This document shows, piece by piece, positions 35,089-45,114 of a stretch of DNA of 64,000 bases (position 1 is its first letter; each line of letters starts with the position of its first letter). The DNA comes from Otatea glauca (lineage: Eukaryota; Streptophyta; Magnoliopsida; Poales; Poaceae): contig CM070730.1 in NCBI GenBank assembly GCA_036346275.1, positions 9,982,309 to 10,046,308 of the forward strand, read 5' to 3'. The notes beneath the pieces were generated by a model, which did no database searches, was not told the DNA's origin, and was given only the letters and a program-made list of their open reading frames with translations. The position numbers and the translations under genes are program-made.

Positions 35089-37615
35089 ATGGCGCGGCCT
35101 TGCCCTGAGCTGCTAGACGCGATCGTGGATGCAACCCACCGGTCTAGGTACTCCACAGAGGAGAACCGATAGCTAAGGACACTCCGGCCTCGGGTGCCCA
35201 ATGAGCTGCTTCGCATTGACCCACGCTGGGTTCCACGGTAAGCTGCCAACGCTTGCACTCTTTTATGTACAGGTACTTACCTGTGAATGCAATTCTAACA
35301 ACGCAATACACTAAATGCAGGTTGCGAGTGGCTAGCTTACTTCCTCTCTATAGGATGGTGGAGTAAGTCATCGCCTGTTAGAGGCGTGCAGTTCCACGGT
35401 CCGCACGATCGGTCCTCGCCGGCGCACTCGTGGACCGGTGGAGACCGGAGACGCACACGTTCCACCTTGCCTGCGGAGAGATGGCTTCGACGCTGCAAGA
35501 CGTATCCTACCTCCTAGGACTCCCCTGTGCGGGTCCTGCAGTTGTGCCGCACGACGCCTCCGTCATGTGGCACGCGGAGTTGTCCGCGAGGTTCGTCGAG
35601 GTGCAGCGGCACCCCCCGGTAGCCCCCTACCAGCCTCTCAGACAGGGTGAGCGGCACGGACCGACGAAGGCGTGACTGCTTCAGTTCACGGTTAGTACCT
35701 CTTTCGTTGCAAATTAACAGAGAAGCGCTAAGTTGCTGATAATGTTTGTGCCAAATACTGCAGGCTGAGCTACTCCACCCGCATGCGGAGGAGGAGGACG
35801 TGGCCCGCCATCTGGAGGCATACCTCCTGTTGTTGTTCGGTTGGGTGATGTTCTCGTCCTCCCACGGGAACACGGTGGACCGGCACCTGATCGAGTACGC
35901 CCAATACATCGCCGACACCCCGGAGGATGAGGTAACACATTCAGTTGAAATCTATTCTGTGCGTGACACGTCTAACTTCCTCATTGTAAACAGATGATGC
36001 AGTGGTCGTGGGCCTCTACTGTGCTTGCGGCGACGTACAGAGGTCTGTGCGACGCCGTCTCTCGAGCAGACCAGGATGCGACGATGTCGAGTTGCGTCCT
36101 ACTCCTTCGGTTGTGGTCGTGGGAGCGCTTCTCCATCGGCAGGCCTGCTGTTGACACCGTCGCCGCCTCCGCAGACTGCACGAGAGGACCCGATTGACTG
36201 GCCCACCATGGGCCACTACTAGGTCCGACGATAGGTATGCTCCCTCGTATCTTTTCCCCCACTTACGCACTTCCATGACATCCACCATTTTTTATTTCCT
36301 TGCAGCGGGCGTACGCGCACCGACAAGTGAGGAGGTCCTACCCCGAGTTCGTTCGGGAGTTCGACCACCTCCACGACGAGGACGTGCGGTGGACGCCATA
36401 CAGCGCGTACGACATCCACACTCGAGCATCTTACGGGGTCTCTGTGCTTTGCACGCGAGATGAGCCGTTCTGGCTCACCCGTAAGGTTCTCGTCTTCGAC
36501 TTGCGTGTCGAGGAGTACTCGCCGCAACGAGTGTTGCTGCAGTTCGGCCTGTTACAGTCTTTTCCCTTGCCGCCTCATCACGTTGTCGCACGTGGCGCTC
36601 ATAGGTACGTCTCCTGAGCTGAGTACTTCGCATTTCTGCAGAATGAATGTTGTATGTATTTCCTGTTTTTGCATTGCAGGATGACCCGGATGGGTCCTGC
36701 AGCGGGCACTCAGTTCGCGCACCGCATGCAGCCATAGGCGGTGCAGTGGGACGCCACACTCGACGAGAGGGTCACCGAGACCCGGTCGTACGACCATGAC
36801 ATGTACGATGAATACATGGAGTGGTTCGCCCCGCGGACTCGCCTCAGGATGGGGTACACACCAGCACCGTATGTCGCACGACAGGCATCAGTGACGGACA
36901 CGTACCCTCCACAGATGTCCCAGAGGGACAGCTCCGCGGTAAGTGTCACAATCGAAGCTACATGAGGTACGTATTTTTCATGTAAATTACTTAATATCAA
37001 TCTGGCTTTACATGCAGGCACATCTCGCAGGGGAGGTGGAGGCTACGTCCATGCTGACGCGCGTCCGAGCGGGCATACAGATGACCACCGCTGAGATCGA
37101 GGCATCTTACGAGCGGATCATCGATAGGGCGAGGCGGTTGGTTCGCCTGGCCACTTGTCGGGGGCGTGGAGACGTCATCGGACGCAGCGCACCATGTCCC
37201 TGCGGGCTAGCACCTGGCCCTACCCCGGCGGTTTCTCGTTACGCTCCCACGCAGCAGCAGTGGGAACAGTGGGCTGAGGAGGCTCCTTCGTCGTCTCACC
37301 CTACCTCGGCGGTTCCTCGTTACGCTCCCACGCAGCAGCAGTAGGGACAGTGGGCTGAGGAGGCTCCCTCGTCGTCTCGCGCCCAACCGGGACCCCAGGG
37401 TGGTTTCGACGACCCTGCGGATGTCGAGTTCGACCAGAGCGCACTGCCGACCGACTACCTCGCCCCTCTCGCCTCTGGGAGCTTGCCTCCAGATACGCCG
37501 GTCGCCGCCACACCACTCTACCCTTGCGCCGCAGGGCCGACCTAGGAGGGAGGTCCGTCCGCCGTCGCCACTCATGTACCCCACGGGCCAGATCAGGAAG
37601 CGTGGCCGTGATTGA
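35089..37615 (+). pseudogene. Plant mobile domain (aminotransferase-like, MAIN-type) gene of the MULE, broken
   Basis: The start MARPCPELLDAIVDATHRSR (35089) follows a likely 5' intron acceptor. Further exons carry RVASLLPLYRMVE (35323), ALVDRWRPETHTFHLACGEM (35426), TLQDVSYLLGLPCAGPA (35487), LEAYLLLLFGWVMFSSSHGN (35815), SWASTVLAATYRGLCDA (36006) and RRSYPEFVREFDHLHDEDVR (36330). They end in a proline-rich tail, TGQIRKRGRD (37615). This is the plant mobile domain, known both in MULEs and in domesticated MAIN/MAIL proteins that silence transposons. In-frame stops near 35170 and 35365 (TAG, TAA) and later ones show decay. Several introns are implied (for example donor at 35240, acceptor near 35320) but exact exons were not fixed. 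Confidence 0.85.
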
Positions 37616-37832
37616 CTTGTTGTACAGATGTATTTTTTAATGCCTTTACGTTCAGCATCATATTATATAACTGTCTGAGTTAGTAACATGAATGCATTAT
37701 CACTTTAAATTGTGAACATCCATGTATGTTTTATTAATTGTGCTTTCATCGCTTTGACTTTCTCATAGACGTGACAACACACCACCGGCCATAACAGCTC
37801 GAGAGGCTGGCATTAATGGATGGGTGCACCTA

Positions 37833-37905
37833 TCGCCCTACATAGGGGCGATCTCCTCTAATTAGGGCGATCGTCCTAATATAGGGCGATCGCTCCATAT
37901 CCCAG
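37833..37905. repeat. Internal copy of MULE subterminal GGGCGAT palindromes
   Basis: Four alternating CGCCCTA / TAGGGCGATC blocks, like those inside the element's two ends, lie between the second and third coding regions. Confidence 0.7.
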
Positions 37906-38099
37906 TGATATCTACCTTTTTTAACATTCGTTCTGGCTCGCGGTCTCGCAAAAGCAGCAGCGAAAGAGGAAGAAAAAAAAGCAGAGAGAAGGGAAGGAGA
38001 GGGAGAAAAAAAATAAGTAGAGGATCGATCGAAAATACCGAGGCGTGCAGGTGCAAAGAGAAAGGCGAAAGCAAAGGAAGAAGGAAGTGCATGCCCGCG

Positions 38100-38575
38100 C
38101 AATTTAGCATACCAAGATCTCTTCCTACCTCGTGGAGCTGTATCACCGATGTGTATGTGCGGAGATCCTTGCAGGCTTGTCCGCTCTTGGGAAATTCCAA
38201 CTTGGAAGAGGAGGTATTGTAAGTGCCGCAACTACGCATTCGACCCGCCGGAGAAGAACCCGAAGGATCGCCAGATGGTAACAATCTTACGTGTTACGTA
38301 ATATTTGTACATGAAACTTTACTAATTTATGTTTCATGCAGTCACCTCCGCCACTATGTGAATTTGAACAGCTATTTGATATGGAGATCAACCCCGAAGA
38401 CCAAAGGCTCCTTGATCAAGCCAACCGGCAGGAGGAGTTCACGCGCCAGCTACAAGAGTAGCGTGATGCCGCACGCGAGGAGGCACGTAGAAAGGAAGCG
38501 TAGGAGAAGGAGGACGAGAGAGAGAGAAAACGAGAGAGGGCACGTCGTGCCAGAGAAGCACCACCGGAGGCATAG
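38100..38575 (+). pseudogene. Third MULE ORF: GRF-like zinc-binding and charged coiled-coil protein
   Basis: Exon 1 reads YQDLFLPRGAVSPMCMCGDP, then CRLVRSWEIP and RRYCKCRNYAFDPPEKNPKD, ending at a GT donor near 38278. Exon 2 starts after an acceptor at 38341 with SPPPLCEFEQLFDMEINPED and continues as a highly charged helix (ERERKRERARRAREAP). The cysteine spacing (CxCGxPC ... CxC) and the motif YCKCRNYAFDPP resemble grass GRF-type zinc-finger proteins. Two in-frame TAG stops (38459-38461, 38501-38503) interrupt exon 2. The function is not known; GRF fingers in other proteins bind single-stranded nucleic acid. Confidence 0.6.
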
Positions 38576-38755
38576 GCGAATGGGAAGTGGCCTCGAAGCA
38601 CTCAGTAGACGTCCAGTTTTAACTATTATTTTCCTTGTTCGTGGTACTCCTTTCAGTTTTAAGCCGTAATAAAGAGTGTGGCCTACCTTATTTTCCACAG
38701 TAACTTCTGATTTATGAATCGACCACTCTCTAATCTCCCTCACCCTCATTTTGCA

Positions 38756-39310
38756 ATACTTAGGGTTATTGCACTGGTAGAATTAATATGCAAAGCAAGG
38801 TGTAAATAAAATATTTTCCCACCATATGGTGGTGCATATATCAAAGAGCAAATCTGGTCCATTCTCCCTAAAAATTACATTCAAATATGATATTTCACGG
38901 GCTGCCGAAAAGACTTAAGCGTTTTATTGTTGCCTCGACCATAATACTTAGTGTTATTGCACTGGTAGAATTAATATGCAAAACAAGGTGTAAATAAAAT
39001 ATTTTCCCACCATATGGTGGTGCATATATCAAAGAGCAAATTTGGCCCATTCTCCCTAAAAATTACATTTAAACATGATATTTCACGGGCTGCCAAAAAG
39101 GCTTAAGCGTTTCATTGTTGCCTCGACCATAATAATTAGGGCTATTGCACTGGTAGAATTAATATGCAAAGCAAGGTGTAAATAAAATATTTTTGCACCA
39201 TATGGTAGTGCATATATCAAAGAGCAAATCTAGCCTGTTCTCCTTAAAAATTATATTTAAACATGATATTTCACGGGCTGCCAAAAAGGCTTAAGTGTTT
39301 CATGCAAGTG
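38756..39310. repeat. 188-bp tandem repeat, three units
   Basis: The phrase GCACTGGTAG recurs at 38771, 38959 and 39147, exactly 188 bases apart. Units share 'ccaccatatggtggtgcatat' and 'gatatttcacgggctgcc' with few differences. Each holds a short hairpin, ACCATATGGT. Confidence 0.93.
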
Positions 39311-40029
39311 AGGCTACTTATAGTCATTTCGTTTATTCAACTGAGTTTATTCCTAAATGTTTTTGAAAAAATGGGACACCTAACACCCTACGAACAAGTG
39401 ATATTTATTTCAAGATTTTTCAAGCCATGGTTTGTATAGTTTCTTCATAATACGCTAAATGATCTTTAAGTAAAATTAATTTATACAATTTAAATTTGCA
39501 TGGAACATAGTACTTTTCATAACATAATCTAAATCCTTATATATTAATAAAAATTTTAAAATTTATTTTGTTCTAATTGGACCTTCCTAATGCGACTGCC
39601 CTAATCGTCCGTTGGTCGGTATCGACGACATTTAACGGTAGTTCCCGCTATTTTAATAGCACTAATATTAATCGCCTGTTAGCGTGTGGGATTAGTGCGC
39701 GGCGCACGTTGGATGTAGTTGGGCACGGCGGTAGCGTGTGTGTGACTGACGAGATAAATGCTCGCTTTTGACTTCCTGCGAAAACTACGACTTTTCTTCG
39801 AGTCACTTACATATAAAATATTACAGCAAATCGATACTAAGAGGTATCAAAAATTTAAAGATTAGTGCTTTTAACTTATCGTATAGGGTACCGACTGCTC
39901 TATGGCTATTTTCTTTATTTTTTCCTACTGGTTATTCTCGGGGAAAAAATTGAAATTAACTTTATAAAATAAAATTGCAATCACCCCCGTATTAGGCGAT
40001 TTTTTGCCCTGCCGTCACTTGCCATTACT

Positions 40030-40169
40030 AGCCGTTAGTCCTGGGAGCTATCGCCTGTATATAGGGCGATCGCCCCATATACGAGCGACGGGTAGCTATT
40101 TTTGTTAATTCGATACCCTAACGACTAGTTTTGAAAAAAGATTAAAAATAAATATTAAATAAAAAATTC
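40030..40169. repeat. Right terminal inverted repeat of the MULE
   Basis: It pairs with 31367-31497, ending AAATAAAAAATTC. It contains the palindromic block ATCGCCTGTATATAGGGCGAT. Confidence 0.85.
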
Positions 40170-40321
40170 CTGAAATTAAGCAACAAGGCACACTGGTCGC
40201 CAATGTTGAAATTCTTGTTTGTGTAGAAATGTCTGAAATTCTTGTAAGGCGTAGCGAGATCATGCTATCAAATCTTAGAAAATGGAGGATAAAATCGTAT
40301 AAAAATAGTCAGTGACACTAG

Positions 40322-40743
40322 TGGTGTGTTTGGTAGAGCTTCAGCCTCACGGATTGTAGAGCTGGAGCTGTGAGTATATTAAGGATGTGTTTGGTAGGGC
40401 TTCAGCTCCATCAGATCCGTGGATCTGGTGGAGCTGGGTATTCTTAGCTCCACCAGATCTGTGGAGCTGGAGCTATGAGTACATTAAAAGTGTTTAGATG
40501 GATCATCTTGTTTACATTTTAGACCAAAAATATAAACTTAATTCACTTTATTTTAGCCTATAAGTTTTAGATCTCAGGTGAAGTTAGGATCTGAAGCTCT
40601 ACCAAACAGACTCTAAGAGTGTTTAGATGGATTGTCTTGTTTACATTTTAGACCAAAAAATATAAACTTAATTCACTTTATTTTAGCCTACAAGTTTCAG
40701 ATCTCAGGTGAAGCTAGGATCTAGAGCTCTGCCAAATAGGCTC
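40322..40743. mobile_element. Tourist-like MITE, interrupted by a second copy
   Basis: The outer element starts TGGTGTGTTTGGTAGAGC and ends GCTCTGCCAAATAGGCTC, flanked by TAG (40319-40321 and 40744-40746). It is split by a related 231-bp element, and the uninterrupted target sequence (ATTAAGAGTGTTTAG) is preserved in the ETFQO intron copy. Confidence 0.75.
40383..40613. mobile_element. Inner Tourist-like MITE with TAA target duplication
   Basis: Starts GGATGTGTTTGGTAG and ends CTACCAAACAGACTC, flanked by TAA (40380-40382 and 40614-40616). Nested within a diverged copy of the same family. Confidence 0.8.
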
Positions 40744-40798
40744 TAGAATCGTGAGCGCTTGCCACAAAACAGGGACCATACTACCACATCGTTGGACT

Positions 40799-41126
40799 GA
40801 ATTCTTTTTTGAAATAATAAATTTTTAATAAAAAATTACAGAAATAATATGTCAAATTAAAAAATTAAAAATATACACCTCTGTCTTTGTCGCTAATTGA
40901 AATAGCGACAGAGACTTTATCGCTAATTGAAATAGCGACAAAGACTCTGTCGCCAATGACTATAGAAAGCTGTCGCTAATGGTTGTAGCTCTCTGTCGCT
41001 ATTTGAAATAGAGTCAGAGACATGTCGCTAATTAAAATAGCGATAGGGGTATATATTTATAATTTTTTAATTTGGTATATTATTTCTGTAATTTTTTATT
41101 AAAAATTTATTATTAAAAAAAAATTC
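40799..41126. mobile_element. Foldback MULE-type MITE with 10-bp target duplication
   Basis: A 328-bp element is flanked by the perfect repeat TCGTTGGACT (40789-40798 and 41127-41136). The inverted arms are about 70-100 bp and share 'AATAAATTTTTAATAAAAAA' and 'TTACAGAAATAATAT'. The ends read GAATT(C/T)TTTTT, like the large MULE. The centre is a run of small palindromes of the type TCGCTAATTGAAATAGCGA. No coding capacity. Confidence 0.88.
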
Positions 41127-41214
41127 TCGTTGGACTAGCCACTAGTTGGCCACAATGCTACAGTTAATGCATGTGCAATCTTGAGTAACTAAACTATCTT
41201 GTATATCTATACAC

Positions 41215-42160
41215 TAGATAGTATAGCGCGCTATGCCGCGCCGCGCAAATCTCACTTCGAACTTTTTTTGTTGCGAAAATAGTAGAATGACCTAAATGTA
41301 ATTTTAAATATTTCGGACTTAAAGAATTGGCGCCCGTGCAAAATTAGCCAGCTAGGAGTCGTCAACGAAGTAGAGAAGCGTGTAATGCCGCGCCATGCGA
41401 CTGAAAAAAACGTAATTCTGTTTTCCTCAGCGGTGTTTTTTTTAAATTGGCTGGCTAGGAGCCGTCGGGAAATTTGTGTAACCACGTTTTTTCTGTAAGG
41501 ACCCACCCGAAATCTCTTAAGTCTAAAGAATTAGGTTAAAAATTGCCTGGATAGTCTTGTTTAAAGAACCGATGTATGTATCGAATCTGTAGAAGCATTT
41601 TTTTTACGAAATAAACGGACTTAAACGTAATTTTGAATCTTTTGGGTCGAAAGAACCAACGTACGTGTCGAATTTGCGGAACCACATGGTCCTTTCTGAA
41701 AAATAACCGGTGGAAGGACATGTTCGTGTTTTTTTTACGAAATAACCAGACCTAAAAATAATTTTAAATCTTTCAGTTCGAAAGAACCGGCGCTCGTGTC
41801 GAATTTGTGGAACTGAGGGGACTTTTTTTCAAAATAACCGGTGAAAGGACCTGTTCGTGATTTCTGAATCTTCCGAGGCGAAAGAACCGGCGGCCGGATC
41901 GAATTTGCGGAATTACGGGGTCCTTTTAAAAAAACCCGTGGAAGGACCTATTCGCGATTTTAGAATTTACGGAGTCCTTTTTGCAAAAAACGGTGGAGGG
42001 ACCTTTCCGCGATTTCGGATTTTCCGAAGGGTTTTTTCGCAAAAAACAGTACCTTGTGCCTTGCATGCGCTGGAATCTTTTCGCGTACAATAGAGTTTTT
42101 CACAAAAAAACAGTACCTTGTGCCTTGCATGCGCGCGAATCTTTTCGCGTATAATAGAGT
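41215..42160. repeat. Degenerate dispersed repeat, second copy of the 1.4-kb/59-kb family
   Basis: Starts 'actagatagtatagcgcgctatgccgcgcc', then reiterates 'cgaaagaaccggcg(c/g)', 'gaatttg(c/t)ggaac' and 'aaaaataaccggtg(a/g)aagg'. A 65-base duplication of 'cagtaccttgtgccttgcatgcgc' lies near 42046 and 42111. No gene. Confidence 0.55.
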
Positions 42161-42879
42161 GATTATTATTGGTCTCACTAACTGTCGTTATTCTAATTAT
42201 CTTGCCTGTGAGTTAGCCCCGTCACCTCAAAATAATCTGGCCGTCGGATTATATATGTTTGTGACCTAGTTTTTTTAGGACGAATAGGATGCCCGAAGCA
42301 AAGGGCAGAGAGGAATAGTGCCATAGCTTGAAGTAGCATTCTGTAGATGCTTTTGCACCAGCGTTTGTGAGCACACCTATGATTTAGGCGACAAAACCAT
42401 CTAGACAACCGGACAAACACTGCCTCAACTCACAAGAAACACCACACCTTCTTCTCTTCTGTCTCCTGATTCCTGCACAAACTGTCCGGCCATCTCTCGC
42501 TCGCTCGTACGCTCTCTCCTCGTGTTGGAGTCAACGACACAACGGGATCCTTCTATCAAGTGTGCAAGTTAGAACCGGATTAACAAGCTAAAAAACCAAT
42601 TAGTAGTTGGTTAACTAATGTGTTTCCATGGGCGCTAAGTGCTTAGCTCCTGCAGACACCAGGCCCCATCGCAAGTATACTACTACTGGTACCCGACATT
42701 TCAGTACACTACACACTGAGCTGCTCGCACGTAGCTTCCTTTGATCAGCACTTATCTACACATTGGATGTCAAACCAAAACGTTTGTCCCAGTTAGGTCA
42801 AGCAACCAGAACAGTATAATCGACAGGCATAATCGACGTCTGTACTACCAATATTCAGAGAACCTAGAGCAAGTCACGG
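42161..42879. other. Intergenic sequence, nothing recognised
   Basis: No coding-like frame and no clear repeat structure was seen. Confidence 0.4.
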
Positions 42880-45114
42880 TATTTTAAAAAAGGAATAAGT
42901 TCACTTTACCCCTTAACTTATAGCAATACTTTAATGCTTTTCCTCCTAATACAAGTTGTATAAATCTTAAAACAAATCAAGGGGTAAGTAATCACTATCT
43001 ATCCTTTTATTCATGCTTTAAGATTTGTGCAACTGTCAAAAAGAAAAGCATGGAAGCAACCGGAGTTCAAAAAACACCATCAACTATAAAATCATTCACT
43101 TTACACCCATCGACTCTCAAATCTGGTGCAAATCTACCCCCTCGTCCAAAACCACCATGGTTTTAGATAACGTAGCAATCACGTGTTACAGTTTCACTGA
43201 CATAGCCTAGTTTTATAGTTAATGATATGGCCACACCAGTCGATACTAATCATTAAATAAAATAAAAAATACTAGGGACCCTGCACCTCCCTCCACATCC
43301 CTGTCACTGGCTTGGTCAGTTGCACGGCCAGGTTATCGCCCACAGCCGTCCTAAGCCCCCAACAACCCACTTTCTCCGACATCTAGCGTTCTTTCGCCCA
43401 TGCCTTGACCATGGCAAAAATTGTGCATCACTGCACCCTACTTAAGCCTTGTCGAACCACTCTCTATCTCATAATCTTCTCTTTTACATCTCGCCAAACT
43501 TTACCCCATCTCCCAACAGTAACAGTGAGATCGAGCTCACGACGTCATGTCGATTCTACACTGGTCGCCGCCTTCGCCTCGTCGTTCCGACCAACCTAGT
43601 AGACTTCTTTCTCAGCTACTCACGTCAAAATATGTTCCCAATCTTCCCCGATATTCCCCCTCAATCAATTTTGGCATTCCTCTGTAGGACCTCGCTGTGA
43701 TGTTGTCTTCCTTGTTTCCAGTCAAATACCACCGCCACAGCTGCCATCTCATCCTTGGTGAGCCTCCCTGAGGCTAGAGCATCTAATTTCCTCTATCTAT
43801 CATCCCCTAACCTTTGATTTGACCCTCTCTTTCCATAGCACAGCCACTGTGTGGATCTCACCCCACCACCCTTGGCTCACGCGCCAAACCACCCTAGCCC
43901 GTCTTCATCCTCGTTGTCCACACTGGTGAGTTCCCCTCGCCGTGTTGATGCTTGTGACTGCACACAGTGGTGAGTTCTCCTCATCATTTTGGTGCCGTTG
44001 CCATTAGAGTGTGCCACTGCCGTGTGTGTGTGTGTGGCTACACACAGTTGTAGGCAACCAAAAGCTATGTTGTCGCCACCTTGATACTTTGTAAATGAGT
44101 TCTAAGCTTTTTTAGCCCCTCGACACACTATTTTTTTGCAAATATGGTCCCATTCGAACAAATTTGCACATCTAGTTCTGTCCCTGCCCGTGCAAGCAGC
44201 AACATACGACATGTGTCGCCTGCCTCACTCCTGTAGCGTAGCAAGTCGTTGTGCCGTAGCAGCATCGTCCATCGCGACAAGAGAGCTGTCACGTACGTCG
44301 AGCTCGACAGCATAGGTGCTGCGGACCAAAAGTTCATCATGTCCCTATTGAGCACCACTACCGCGGTAGGTTGCAAGATAATTAGGAGAGTGGATTTAAT
44401 TAAGTGACTAAGTGCATGCTAATTAAGAGATCAATTAATTAAGTGAGGTATTAAGAGATTGATTTAATTAAGCAAGGTGACTAAATGTTTAATTAATTGG
44501 GAGTGATCGACAAAGTCTTGCCAAGTTCGAGAGCTCGACAGGAACCTCCTATGTTCCAGGTGTGATAGGCCATTGGGCCCTGCCCTACCATGCTGCCGAC
44601 GACTAGCCACGGTATGGGAGCACGACAGGAGACACATGTCGTTTATAGCTATTTCCACGATCGGGAACGGGGCTAGTTTTACAAATTTGTTCGTATAGAG
44701 CAAAATTTGCATCAAAAAAAGTGTGTCAGGGGTCACGAAAAGCTCTGAGCTCCTTGTAAAGGTCACAACAATCCATTTTTGCACTTGCCTGCAGCCACTT
44801 CCAGTTGGTGTTGCCGGTGCCAAGCTCGCCCGTGGCCTCCCATAGCACAGGCCACATTATTTTTTTTTCTAATTAAGTGATGCTGGTTGTATTGTATCTA
44901 TCCACCTAAAGGCCACATCAGTGGAACTGTAACACATGATTGCCACGTTATTCAAAATCATGATGGTTTTGCATGAGGGGGTAAATTTGCACCGGTTTTG
45001 AGAGTCTAGAAGTGAACGGTTTTATAGTTGATGGCGTTTTCCAAACTTAGACCATAAGTTGAGGGATAAATAAGTTGAGAGGGATAAAGTGGATTTATTC
45101 CTTTTAAAAAAATA
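42880..45114. mobile_element. Non-autonomous TIR element of 2.2 kb with long inverted arms
   Basis: Left arm: 'aaaggaataagttcacttta', 'aaaatcattcactttacacc', 'ggtgcaaatctaccccctcg', 'aacgtagcaatcacgtgtta'. The same phrases appear in inverse order and orientation at 44.9-45.11 kb, giving imperfect arms of 200-300 bp. The arms include the outer word TTTAAAA(A)GGAATAA. No target duplication could be fixed. The interior (43.27-44.05 kb) is C-rich gene-like sequence without a recognisable protein, possibly captured. Superfamily uncertain; the long arms suggest MULE-like. Confidence 0.6.
44107..44747. mobile_element. Nested inverted-repeat element inside the 2.2-kb element
   Basis: Left: 'aagcttttttagcccctcgacacac' region, then 'cgaacaaatttgcacatctag' and 'cgacatgtgtc'. 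Right: the same phrases inverted at 44.63-44.75 kb. Arms are about 130 bp and diverged. The interior includes 'taattaagtga' repeats. No coding region. Confidence 0.55.

Larger units (their letters stand above)
31367..40169 (+). mobile_element. Mutator-like element (MULE) with transposase, plant mobile domain and GRF-like ORFs
   Basis: An 8,803-bp element is flanked by the perfect 8-bp direct repeat CTGAAATT (31359-31366 and 40170-40177). Its ends are inverted repeats of about 130 bp starting GAATTTTTT(T)ATTTAATATT. They share 'GTATCGAATTAACAAAAATAG' and 'AACGGCTAGTAA' in inverted orientation. Inside each end are palindromic GGGCGAT/ATCGCCC motifs. It carries three coding regions in the same direction: a broken MURA-type transposase (32262-34716), a broken plant-mobile-domain gene (35089-37615) and a short cysteine-rich ORF (38100-38575). 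The right arm contains a 188-bp tandem repeat. Stops and frameshifts in all three make it non-autonomous as read. Confidence 0.93.
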
